DNA of 64,000 bases from positions 62,001 through 126,000 of the forward strand of contig JAZREN010000045.1 of assembly GCA_045660825.1 (NCBI GenBank). Reading direction: 5' to 3'. How positions within the stretch are numbered: position 1 is the first letter of the stretch; each line of letters begins with the position of its first letter. The translations under genes were made by a program, and so were the position numbers. The DNA is from HGM04593 sp045660825 (GTDB lineage Bacteria > Bacteroidota > Bacteroidia > Bacteroidales > Bacteroidaceae). A model generated the notes under the pieces. That model saw only the letters and a list, made by a program, of their open reading frames with translations, had not been told where the DNA came from and did not search any database. Below, one piece after another: positions 51,323 through 59,985 of this stretch.

Positions 51323-52057
51323 TTAATTATCTCTTTTTGTACAAATGACTTTATTGCTTATCTTGATATTCAATTTGCTGTATTTGTTCCATCCTACGGT
51401 GTTCAATCCTTTCTGGTAGAATGCCTTCAGGTTCTCGAACTTTTCGTCAATCTGTCTGATGGAGCCAAGTTCAATCACGTGGTTTCCCATTCTTGGTGTA
51501 ATTACAGCCTCTTTCTTTTCGTTGAAATATATCTGTTCAATCTGTGCAAGCCAAAAGGGGTCTTTTGCCATGGCAACAGCGACAGTCTGCAGCTCATTAT
51601 CTATCATGCTGTCGTCTATCTCGCCCGAAGCAACCGGCAACAGTAGCGGTTTCTTTATGTCGTCGATTTTCTTTCCTTCGATGTCAACATAATATGTGGC
51701 TCCGCTCTTGTCAAGAACCTTGAGCACAGGTTCACGGCAGATGATGTCGACCTTTATCCTGTTGTCGTTGGTCTTGTACACCTGGCACTCCTTTATCAAT
51801 GACATTGCACCTATGAAACCTTCAATGTCGCAGCATCTGATGCTGTCCATGAGCTCGTCCTGCGGGTAAAGTCCCTCGTCCATGAGCATCTCGACAATGG
51901 TTTCATCGTTTATGGTGCCAAGGCTGTTGTTGCCGATGTTTATGTCGACACCCTTGCAACTGTCATTGTCCTTTGTGCATGGAACAACGACCAGAGCAAA
52001 TACCAGATAGCACAAAAGCAGTGTGCCCAGAATATATTTCAGTATCTTTTTCAGCAT
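51323..52057 (-). CDS. ftsQ: Cell division protein FtsQ
   Basis: A 244-residue bitopic inner membrane protein. One membrane segment at about residues 8-25 (ILGTLLLCYLVFALVVV) is followed by a periplasmic POTRA-like domain (about 37-110) and a beta domain. It links cytoplasmic and periplasmic divisome parts. Sequence is weakly conserved; the call rests on size, topology and its place between murC and ftsA. Its start overlaps the murC stop by one base. Confidence 0.88.
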   Translation of the reverse strand: MLKKILKYILGTLLLCYLVFALVVVPCTKDNDSCKGVDINIGNNSLGTINDETIVEMLMDEGLYPQDELMDSIRCCDIEGFIGAMSLIKECQVYKTNDNRIKVDIICREPVLKVLDKSGATYYVDIEGKKIDDIKKPLLLPVASGEIDDSMIDNELQTVAVAMAKDPFWLAQIEQIYFNEKKEAVITPRMGNHVIELGSIRQIDEKFENLKAFYQKGLNTVGWNKYSKLNIKISNKVICTKRDN

Positions 52058-53439
52058 TATCTGTTCTTCAAAATCTCTTTGATTCTTGCAATTTCGTTTT
52101 CAATGTCTCCTGCACCAAGTGACACAAGTATCTCAATGTCGTTCTTCTCCCGCTCTATGGTGCTTACGACGTCGGCGCGGCTGCACATGCTCTTCTCCAC
52201 ACCGGCATTGAGGTGATCATATATGAGCTTGCTTGTAACGCCGGGCATGGGTTTCTCTCGTGCCGGGTATATGTCAACGAGTATCACCTTGTCAAACATT
52301 GAGAGGCTCTCGGCAAACTCCTTGTAAAAGTCGGCTGTGCGGCTGAAGAGGTGTGGCTGGAACAGCACTGTCACCTTCTTGTCGCCGTAGAGCTCCTTTA
52401 TTGACTTTGCACAGGCGCGTACTTCGTCGGGGTGGTGTGCATAATCGCTGATGAGTACCAGGTTCTCTTCTTTTATGTGGAAATCAAAACGTCGCTCGGC
52501 ACCGGCAAAGCTTTTCATGCCCTCTTTCATCTCCAGTGCTGTGGCACCGCAAATCTCGGCCATTGCCATTGATGCGATACCGTTCTCAATGTTGATGCTC
52601 ATTGGCACGCCAAGTTCAACATCGGCGATTCTTTGCCATGGCGACACATAGTCGAACAGAATGGTTCCGCCTCCAATGCGTATGTTTTCGGCGTGGAAAT
52701 CGCCATGTTCACGGCCATAAGTGTAGCTCTTGACGCCCTCTTTTGTGCGTGGCTTCACCTCAAGGCCCTCGTGTATGATAAGGTAACCGTCCTCGCGTAT
52801 CCTCTCTGTGAACTGTGCGAATGCCTCAAGATAGTTCTCCTTGTTGCCGTATATGTCCAGATGGTCGGGGTCGGCTGATGTAATGGTTGCAACGTATGGC
52901 TGCAGGTGCAGGAACGAACGGTCATACTCGTCGGCTTCAATAACCACAAGGTCGCTTTTGTCGGTTGTGATGAGGTTGCTCTTGTAGTTCTTTGATATGC
53001 CGCCAAGGAACGCTGCACAGTCAACCCTTGAGCTATGTAGCAGGTGGGCTGTCATTGTGGATGTGGTGGTCTTGCCGTGTGTTCCGGCAGCGCACACCCC
53101 ACGCTTTCCTTTTGTTATTATGCCAAGCACCTCGGCTCTCTTCTTTATTGTGAAGCCGCCATCCTTGAACAGGCTCCACTCCCGGTGGTCGGCAGGTATT
53201 GCGGGGGTGTACACAACGAGTGTCGATTCGGGGTCCTTGCATTCTGCGGGGACAAGGTCAATATTCTCCTCAAAGTGAAGGACTGCACCCTCTTCAATGA
53301 GTCTGTTTGTGAGTTCGCTTGGTGTGCGGTCATATCCGCCCACAAATTTTCCTTCGTTGAGGAAGTATCTTACGAGCGCGCTCATGCCAATGCCGCCGGC
53401 TCCCAGAAAATATACCGATTTGATATCCTTAAGCTCCAT
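52057..53439 (-). CDS. murC: UDP-N-acetylmuramate--L-alanine ligase
   Basis: A 460-residue cytoplasmic Mur ligase adding the first residue of the peptidoglycan stem. N-terminal Rossmann motif FLGAGGIGMSALVRYF, ATP P-loop AAGTHGKTTTSTMTAHLL, and central ITSADPDHLDIYG. C-terminal DYAHHPDEVRACAKS and VLFQPHLFSRT are typical of MurC. It overlaps ftsQ and follows murG by eight bases. Confidence 0.97.
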   Translation of the reverse strand: MELKDIKSVYFLGAGGIGMSALVRYFLNEGKFVGGYDRTPSELTNRLIEEGAVLHFEENIDLVPAECKDPESTLVVYTPAIPADHREWSLFKDGGFTIKKRAEVLGIITKGKRGVCAAGTHGKTTTSTMTAHLLHSSRVDCAAFLGGISKNYKSNLITTDKSDLVVIEADEYDRSFLHLQPYVATITSADPDHLDIYGNKENYLEAFAQFTERIREDGYLIIHEGLEVKPRTKEGVKSYTYGREHGDFHAENIRIGGGTILFDYVSPWQRIADVELGVPMSINIENGIASMAMAEICGATALEMKEGMKSFAGAERRFDFHIKEENLVLISDYAHHPDEVRACAKSIKELYGDKKVTVLFQPHLFSRTADFYKEFAESLSMFDKVILVDIYPAREKPMPGVTSKLIYDHLNAGVEKSMCSRADVVSTIEREKNDIEILVSLGAGDIENEIARIKEILKNR

Positions 53440-53447
53440 CTGTCTCT

Positions 53448-54587
53448 TTAATTACGTCTTGTCTTTTTCTCTATGTATGCATCGGCAAGCTTCAGCACCT
53501 CGTCGGCAATTTCGTTTGCAGCATCGGGCTTTGCCATCTTCTGTATGTTCGCCTCAAGCAGTGCAATCTTCATGCTGTCATTCACTGTCTCTATAGCCTT
53601 GTCCAACAGTTCCTCCTTGACATTCGCATCGGCAACGTAGATTGCTGCGTCCTTGTCAACAAGAGCCATGGCATTCTTTGTCTGGTGGTCCTCGGATACG
53701 TTAGGTGAAGGAACCAGGATTACAGCCTTGCCAAGCAGTGCAAATTCTGATATCGAGCCTGCGCCGGCACGTGATACCACTATGTCGGCAGCGCTGAGTG
53801 CGCTTGCCATGTTCGAAACGAAGTCGGTAATGGTAAGGTTCTCGGGCTTTCCAGCCTCTTCGGCTCTCTTCTTCATCTCCTCGAAATATAGCTTTCCTGT
53901 CTGCCAGATGAACTGAATGTCGTTGTTGGCTCTTATCTTTTCAATGCTTGCAATGATGCCCTCGTTTATGCTACGCGCTCCAAGGCTGCCGCCGACGATG
54001 AGTACGCATTTCCTGTTCTCGTCGAGTCCCATAGCCTTGATTGCCTCCTTGCGGTTTGCACGCATCTCAAGAAGGTTCTTGCGTACGGGGTTGCCGGTGA
54101 ACTTTATTTTATCCTTGGGGAAGAAGCGTTCCATCCCGTCATAGGCTACACAAATCATATCGGCACGTTTCGACAGAATCTTGTTTGTTACGCCGGCATA
54201 TGAGTTCTGCTCCTGTATGAGGGTGGGGATATTCATGCTTGCCGCCATCTTCAGTGTGGGGCCGCTGGCATATCCACCTACGCCGACAGCTGCCTGTGGC
54301 GCAAAATCCCTGATGATTTTCTTGGCCATGCGCTGGCTCTTGAAAATCTTCCACAACACCTTGACGTTCTTCAACATATTCTTGCGGTCAAAACCGGCAA
54401 TGGGCAGTCCCACAATGTCATATCCGGCATCGGGTACTCTCTGCATCTCCATTCTGTTGTCGGCTCCTACGAATAATATTTTTGCATCGGGGTGCTTTGC
54501 TCTTATGGCATCGGCAATGGACAGGGCCGGGAAGATGTGTCCTCCTGTGCCTCCTCCGCTAATGATTATTCTATACTCCTTTTTCAT
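53448..54587 (-). CDS. murG: UDP-N-acetylglucosamine--lipid II precursor GlcNAc transferase
   Basis: A 379-residue GT28 glycosyltransferase that converts lipid I to lipid II on the inner face of the membrane. The N-terminal SGGGTGGHIFPALSIADAI loop and the C-terminal donor-site motif IVVSRAGAGSISEFALLGKAVILVPSP are both present. Ends in a basic tail. Seventeen bases after ftsW. Confidence 0.97.
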   Translation of the reverse strand: MKKEYRIIISGGGTGGHIFPALSIADAIRAKHPDAKILFVGADNRMEMQRVPDAGYDIVGLPIAGFDRKNMLKNVKVLWKIFKSQRMAKKIIRDFAPQAAVGVGGYASGPTLKMAASMNIPTLIQEQNSYAGVTNKILSKRADMICVAYDGMERFFPKDKIKFTGNPVRKNLLEMRANRKEAIKAMGLDENRKCVLIVGGSLGARSINEGIIASIEKIRANNDIQFIWQTGKLYFEEMKKRAEEAGKPENLTITDFVSNMASALSAADIVVSRAGAGSISEFALLGKAVILVPSPNVSEDHQTKNAMALVDKDAAIYVADANVKEELLDKAIETVNDSMKIALLEANIQKMAKPDAANEIADEVLKLADAYIEKKTRRN

Positions 54588-54604
54588 AAACGCAATGTTT
54601 GTGG

Positions 54605-55903
54605 TTATTCTTTTGTTACCTGTTCTGTTTCTATGTTCTCATTCTCGGCGTTGGCATATCGGCTTATGCACAACAGGAATCCTATGTATACGCTGTTTAT
54701 GAGAAACGATGTACCTCCCTGACTCATAAGCGGCAATGGCTGTCCTGTCACAAAGTTGCCCACAGAGATGAACATATGCAGCAGGGCTTGTGTGACAATG
54801 ATCATTCCGGCGCCCATTGCAAGGAATGCCGAGTAGGGGTCGTCGCATTTCTTGGCTATCTTGCCGCAGCAGTAAAGCAATGTAAGGTACAGCAGCAACA
54901 CGACAGTTGCACCCAGCAGACCTAGTTCCTCTATTATGACTGCAAAGATGTAGTCGGAGTAGGCATGCGGTATAAAGTCACGCTGTATCGAGTTGCCCGG
55001 GCCGCAACCGATTATGTGGCTCGATGCTATGGCAATGTGCGAATATGTCCTTTGCTCGTTCGCACTCCCGTCATACTCTTCGGCTGTGACGGGTTTTGAA
55101 TTGAAGGCGTCTGTAATGCGGTGTTTCCATGTGATGACTTTGCTGCCGAAACTTCCGTTGTGCTTTGCGCTCTCCGGGGTCATCATGATGGCTGTCAGTC
55201 CCAATCCGGCGATGATGGCACCTACTCCCAATGTCCATAGAAGTTGCTTGCGTGGTATTCTGCCGACTATCATCATCAGGTATATTGTTGCCGTCAACAA
55301 GACTGCCGATGAGAAGTTCTCCTTGAGAATGATGAGTATTGGCGGGATGGCGTAAGTCACAATTTTGACGAATGCAACGTTGTTGTCGTTGATGAATCCC
55401 TCCTCGCGTTTTATCTTCAAGGATGCCAACAGGCGTATGTAAAGGTCATTTACAAACTTGACACCGGCAGTGTCGGCTGTTCCTTCGTTCTCCTGATGCC
55501 GGGCAAGGAATCTTGCCGTCATCATCACCAGACCCATCTTTGCAATCTCCATCGGCTGGAATGTGATGCTGGTACCGGGAATGGTTATCCAACGGGCACT
55601 GTTGTTGATTTCGCCCGAGAACTGTGCCCATATGAGTCCTACTACTCCGGCCCAATATACAAATTTGCTGAATTTGTCAATCCATGATGCCTTCAGGTTG
55701 TGTATGAACCACACCACAAAGATGCCACCTATGAGAAATTTGGTGTGCTTGATGATTGGACCCCAATAGCTACCGGCACCGTAGGTCTGGCGGCTTGTTG
55801 CGCTGAACACCTCAATCCATGAGATGGCACAAAGTGTGATAAAGACAACCCATATGACCTTATCACCTTTGAACAATATCCGTTTCAGTTTATCTCCACT
55901 CAT
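54605..55903 (-). CDS. ftsW: Septal peptidoglycan polymerase FtsW
   Basis: A 432-residue SEDS-family glycosyltransferase with about ten membrane segments. Motifs: NNSARWITIPGTSITFQPMEIAK, the SEDS core, and GPGNSIQRDFIPHAYSDYIFAVIIEELG, with PLMSQGGTSFLI near the C-terminus. The FtsW/RodA choice is made on the location in dcw, next to murG and murD and downstream of ftsI. Start overlaps the murD stop by four bases. Confidence 0.94.
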   Translation of the reverse strand: MSGDKLKRILFKGDKVIWVVFITLCAISWIEVFSATSRQTYGAGSYWGPIIKHTKFLIGGIFVVWFIHNLKASWIDKFSKFVYWAGVVGLIWAQFSGEINNSARWITIPGTSITFQPMEIAKMGLVMMTARFLARHQENEGTADTAGVKFVNDLYIRLLASLKIKREEGFINDNNVAFVKIVTYAIPPILIILKENFSSAVLLTATIYLMMIVGRIPRKQLLWTLGVGAIIAGLGLTAIMMTPESAKHNGSFGSKVITWKHRITDAFNSKPVTAEEYDGSANEQRTYSHIAIASSHIIGCGPGNSIQRDFIPHAYSDYIFAVIIEELGLLGATVVLLLYLTLLYCCGKIAKKCDDPYSAFLAMGAGMIIVTQALLHMFISVGNFVTGQPLPLMSQGGTSFLINSVYIGFLLCISRYANAENENIETEQVTKE

Positions 55904-57240
55904 CGTTTTTGTAATTTACTTACAAGGTTCTTGAATTGACGTCCTCTGTCTTCGTAGCTTTTGAAAAGGTCAAAACTTGCACAGCATGGGCTCAACAATA
56001 CAGCTTCGCCACTCTTTGCCATGCGGTGTGCCTCTTGTACGCACTCTTCAATGCTGTGTGTGTCGGCAATCGGCAATCCATAATCTTTGAAGAACTCAAG
56101 CAACTTGCTGTTGTCGGCTCCAAGGAATATGAGTCCTGTACATTTGCCCTTCACCAGTTCTGCTATCTCGCTGTAGTCGTTGCCTTTGTCCTTGCCACCC
56201 AAAATGAGTATGGTCTTCTTTTTCATGCTCTGGAGCGCGTACCAGCAACTGTTTACATTGGTCGCTTTGGAGTCATTGATGTATTCCACACCGTCTACTG
56301 TGGCAACCTTTTCAAGGCGGTGTTCCACGCCTGCGAATGTACTCAATGCCTCGCGTATTGTCTCCTTGTGTATACCGGCAACGTTGGCCGAGATACCGGC
56401 TGCCATTGAGTTGTAGAGGTTGTGCTTGCCTGTGAGCGAGAGTTCCTCGAGTTCCATGTTGAACGGCGTAGGCTCGGTGAATATGAGCTTTTCCTCGTGG
56501 GTGTATGCAGCGCTTCCCTCCTGTAATTTCTCGGCAAACGGATAAAGCTTTCCGTGGCGGTATTTGGGTAGCTCCTTCTTTATTATCGGGTCATCGTTCC
56601 AATAGACGAATGCGTCATCGGGCTGCTGGTTCTGCAGAATTCGGAGCTTTGCATCAACATAGTTCTGCATGTTGTAGCCGTAACGGTCGAGGTGGTCGGG
56701 GGTAATGTTCAGGAGCACAGCAACGTTTGCCCTGAACTCGTACATGTTGTCGAGCTGGAAACTGCTGAGCTCTACAATGTAGTAGTCCTTGTCGCCTTGG
56801 GCAACCTGCAGGGCAAGGCTGTTGCCGATGTTGCCTGCCAAACCTACGTTCAGTCCCGCTTCGCGGAAAATATGATATATGAGCGATGTGGTGGTTGTCT
56901 TTCCGTTGCTACCGGTGATGCATACCATCTTTGCTCTTGTATAGCGTCCCGCAAATTCAATCTCCGATATAATGGGTATACCGGCATTCTTTATCTGCAC
57001 TATCATTGGGGCTTCGTGGGGTATGCCGGGGCTTTTGATGACCTCGCCTGCGTTCAGAATGAGCTCTTTTGTGTGCTTGCCCTCTTCCCATGGTATGGCA
57101 TGCTCATCAAGCATCTGCTTATACTTGTCGGCAATTGAACCGAAATCGGACAGAAATACATCGAATCCCAATTTTTTGGCCAGAATTGCTGCACCGCAGC
57201 CACTCTCGCCGCCACCCAATATAACTATTCTTTTTTCCAT
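55900..57240 (-). CDS. murD: UDP-N-acetylmuramoylalanine--D-glutamate ligase
   Basis: A 446-residue Mur ligase started at ATG 57240 (MEKRIVILGGGESG); a longer in-frame start at 57297 lies within mraY and is rejected. P-loop CITGSNGKTTTTSLIYHIF and the central NITPDHLDRYGYN motif are present, with ILGGKDKGNDYSEIAELV near the C-terminus. It adds D-glutamate to the stem peptide. One-base overlap with mraY and four-base overlap with ftsW indicate tight coupling. Confidence 0.96.
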   Translation of the reverse strand: MEKRIVILGGGESGCGAAILAKKLGFDVFLSDFGSIADKYKQMLDEHAIPWEEGKHTKELILNAGEVIKSPGIPHEAPMIVQIKNAGIPIISEIEFAGRYTRAKMVCITGSNGKTTTTSLIYHIFREAGLNVGLAGNIGNSLALQVAQGDKDYYIVELSSFQLDNMYEFRANVAVLLNITPDHLDRYGYNMQNYVDAKLRILQNQQPDDAFVYWNDDPIIKKELPKYRHGKLYPFAEKLQEGSAAYTHEEKLIFTEPTPFNMELEELSLTGKHNLYNSMAAGISANVAGIHKETIREALSTFAGVEHRLEKVATVDGVEYINDSKATNVNSCWYALQSMKKKTILILGGKDKGNDYSEIAELVKGKCTGLIFLGADNSKLLEFFKDYGLPIADTHSIEECVQEAHRMAKSGEAVLLSPCCASFDLFKSYEDRGRQFKNLVSKLQKR

Positions 57241-58496
57241 TATCTTATCTTCAATGTCATAAGTGTGATTGCAGCCATGACAATTGTCACAATCCAAAAA
57301 CGCAATGTAATCTTTGCCTCATGCAATGGCCTTTCGGGGCCTTTGAAAACATATTTGCACTCCTTGTCGAGCTTCTCCTCATCCATGTTGTAGTGGTGAT
57401 GGAGTGGTGCGCGACGGAAGAGTCTCTGCTTCACGCCTTTTCTCTTTCCCCACTTGAAATATGCTACCTGTGCCATGACAGATAGGTTCTCGGCAACAAA
57501 CACGCCACACAACAGTACCAGGAGTATCTCCTTATGAATGAGAATGGCTATTACAGCTATTATACCACCGATAGTAAGGCTGCCGGTGTCACCCATGAAC
57601 ACTTGTGCTGGGAATGCATTGTACCACAGGAAACCCACTAGGGCGCCAATGAACGCAAAGGTGAATATTACAACTTCCTCTCCACCGGGGAGGTACATGA
57701 TATTCAGGTATTCCGACCACACGACATGGCTCGATGCGTATGCCAGTATGGCCAGTGCAATACCAATGATTGCGGCGTTTCCGGCAAGCATGCCATCCAT
57801 TCCATCGTTTAGGTTGGCACCGTTTGAAACGGCTGTTACAACGAAGATTGTTACAATGACGAACAGCGCCCATCCTGCCTCTTCCTTATAATCACCGCAG
57901 AACGACATTAACTCGCTGTAGTTTATGTCGTGGTCCTTTACAAAAGGTATGGTGGTCTTGTTTTCCTTTGTAGCCTTGTCGCTGAGAACCACAGTCTTCA
58001 CACCATTGTTCTCAATGGTTTTGTTGTCGCGCATCACTGCCTGTGGACTGAAACAGAGTGTGAGACCGATTACCAGGCCAAGACCCACCTGTGCCACAAT
58101 CTTTACCTTACCCGGAATGCCGTCCTTGTTCTTCTTGAAGGTCTTGATGTAGTCATCGGCAAATCCAAGAATGCCCAACCATACAGTAGATATTATGAGC
58201 AACAGCATATATACATTGCTCAGGTTACCAAAAAGAAGACAGGGGACAAGTATTGCGATTATTATGATGATACCTCCCATTGTGGGTACGCCGGCCTTCA
58301 GGTTGTTCTTGTCATATTCGCGAAGAGTCTCGGTAATCTGTTTCTTCTTGAAGTATTTGATAAGGTAGGTGCCGAACCATGCCGACACAAGGAGGGAAAT
58401 GACAACTGCCAACAGTGCGCGGAACGATGTATAGTGCATAAGCCTTGCTCCCGGCAATCCCGATTTTGCAAAAAGATCAAATATGTAGTACAGCAT
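57240..58496 (-). CDS. mraY: Phospho-N-acetylmuramoyl-pentapeptide transferase
   Basis: A 418-residue polytopic enzyme making lipid I. Motifs: GFADDYIKTFKKNKDGIPG with the DDY acidic pair, NLNDGMDGMLAGN, and FMGDTGSLTIGG. An insertion of about 60 residues between the second and third motifs (around VVLSDKATKENKTTIPFVKDHDINYSEL in outline) is typical for Bacteroidota MraY. Four bases separate it from murE. Confidence 0.96.
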   Translation of the reverse strand: MLYYIFDLFAKSGLPGARLMHYTSFRALLAVVISLLVSAWFGTYLIKYFKKKQITETLREYDKNNLKAGVPTMGGIIIIIAILVPCLLFGNLSNVYMLLLIISTVWLGILGFADDYIKTFKKNKDGIPGKVKIVAQVGLGLVIGLTLCFSPQAVMRDNKTIENNGVKTVVLSDKATKENKTTIPFVKDHDINYSELMSFCGDYKEEAGWALFVIVTIFVVTAVSNGANLNDGMDGMLAGNAAIIGIALAILAYASSHVVWSEYLNIMYLPGGEEVVIFTFAFIGALVGFLWYNAFPAQVFMGDTGSLTIGGIIAVIAILIHKEILLVLLCGVFVAENLSVMAQVAYFKWGKRKGVKQRLFRRAPLHHHYNMDEEKLDKECKYVFKGPERPLHEAKITLRFWIVTIVMAAITLMTLKIR

Positions 58497-58499
58497 ATC

Positions 58500-59954
58500 T
58501 TATTGGTTGAATATTTCGTTAATCACTTCCTTGTCGTCGAAATGGTGCTTTACGCCATGTATCTCCTGGTAGTTCTCGTGTCCCTTGCCTGCCACAACAA
58601 CAACATCGCCCTTCTGTGCAAAGGCGCATGCAGTCCTGATAGCCTCCTTGCGGTCAACAATCGCTATGGTCTTTTTCTTCTGCTCCTCGCTCAAACCGGC
58701 AAGCATGTCATTGATGATATCCTGCGGATCCTCGTTTCTTGGATTGTCCGATGTGAGTATCACTCTGCTGCTGGCCTTTGCTGCCTCGGCTGCCATCAAC
58801 GGACGCTTGCCCTTGTCGCGGTTGCCGCCGGCACCCAAAACGGTGATGATGTTGCCACGGCCACGTAGCACATCGTTGACGGTGCCCAATACGTTCTTTA
58901 TGGCGTCGGGAGTGTGGGCGTAGTCAACAATTGCCGAGAAACCTTCGGGTGAGTGTAGTGCTTCAAAGCGGCCCGATACGGGTTTAAGTGTGCTCATTAT
59001 GCGTAACACTTCTTCGGGGTCTTTGCCCAATTCTATTGCTGCGCCGTAGATAGCAAGCAGGTTGCTTATGTTGAAACGGCCAGTGAGCAGTGTGGCAAAT
59101 TCGCGGTTGTTGAACTCAAGCAACATACCGTCGAGGTGCGTCTCCACCAATCGTGCCCTGTAGTCGCAGATTGTGCGTGTAGAGTAGTTCTTGATGTCGC
59201 CTCTGCAGTTCTGTACCATCACCGGTCCGTTCTTGTCATCGAGGTTGGTTATGGCGAACGCGTGACGTGAAAGGTTGTCAAAGAAACTCTTTTTGGCCTT
59301 CAGATAGTTCTCCATGTTCTCGTGATAGTCCATGTGGTCGCGTGTGAGGTTGGTGAATATAGCGCCGGCAAATTCCAATCCAGCGGTGCGCTCCTGTGCC
59401 AAGGCGTGCGAACTCACCTCCATGAACGCATATTCGCAGCCTGCGTCAACCATCTGTGCAAGCAACCTGTTCAGCGATATTGCATCAGGGGTTGTGTGGG
59501 TCGATGGGTAGGGTGTTCCGTCAATGTAGTTGCACACAGTCGACAGCAGTCCGCAACGGTGTCCCATCTTGCGGAAAAGCTCGTAGAGCAGGGTTGCAAT
59601 AGTGGTCTTGCCGTTGGTTCCTGTCACACCCACCAATTTCAGTTTCTGCGATGGGTTGCCGTAGAATGCTGTGGCAAGCTTGCCTGCAATGCTTTGTACG
59701 TTGGGAAATGTAATATACGCAACATTCGGCGAGAGTTTCTCTGGGGTCTTCTCGCACACTATTGCAACAGCGCCTTTTTCCTCGGCCGCTGCAATGTATT
59801 GATGTCCGTCGGTCTGCGTTCCTCTTACAGCGATGAACATGTCACCTTCCTGCACTAGTCGCGAATCAATGTTTATACCCCTTACGTCTACTTCCTCTTT
59901 TGGAAGTACCATTCTGGTGCATTGTGTCTCTCTTAACAGTTCACTCAGTCTCAT
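58500..59954 (-). CDS. murE: UDP-MurNAc-tripeptide synthetase (meso-diaminopimelate adding)
   Basis: A 484-residue Mur ligase. P-loop VTGTNGKTTIATLLYELF, carbamylated-lysine region, and the C-terminal TSDNPRNEDP motif; DNPR binds meso-diaminopimelate, so the cell wall is of the DAP type. VSGRFEAL and IVDYAHTPDAIKNVL are also conserved. It lies between the ftsI-type transpeptidase and mraY. Confidence 0.96.
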   Translation of the reverse strand: MRLSELLRETQCTRMVLPKEEVDVRGINIDSRLVQEGDMFIAVRGTQTDGHQYIAAAEEKGAVAIVCEKTPEKLSPNVAYITFPNVQSIAGKLATAFYGNPSQKLKLVGVTGTNGKTTIATLLYELFRKMGHRCGLLSTVCNYIDGTPYPSTHTTPDAISLNRLLAQMVDAGCEYAFMEVSSHALAQERTAGLEFAGAIFTNLTRDHMDYHENMENYLKAKKSFFDNLSRHAFAITNLDDKNGPVMVQNCRGDIKNYSTRTICDYRARLVETHLDGMLLEFNNREFATLLTGRFNISNLLAIYGAAIELGKDPEEVLRIMSTLKPVSGRFEALHSPEGFSAIVDYAHTPDAIKNVLGTVNDVLRGRGNIITVLGAGGNRDKGKRPLMAAEAAKASSRVILTSDNPRNEDPQDIINDMLAGLSEEQKKKTIAIVDRKEAIRTACAFAQKGDVVVVAGKGHENYQEIHGVKHHFDDKEVINEIFNQ

Positions 59955-59985
59955 TACCTAATATATATTATTCTTTATTCCTTAT

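Noticed and set aside
57241..57297. Longer start for murD
   Set aside because: The added residues (including DCDNCHGC) overlap mraY and precede the conserved MurD N-terminus.
57930..58868. 312-codon open frame on the plus strand
   Set aside because: Antisense to mraY and murE, both well-supported; product shows no family pattern.
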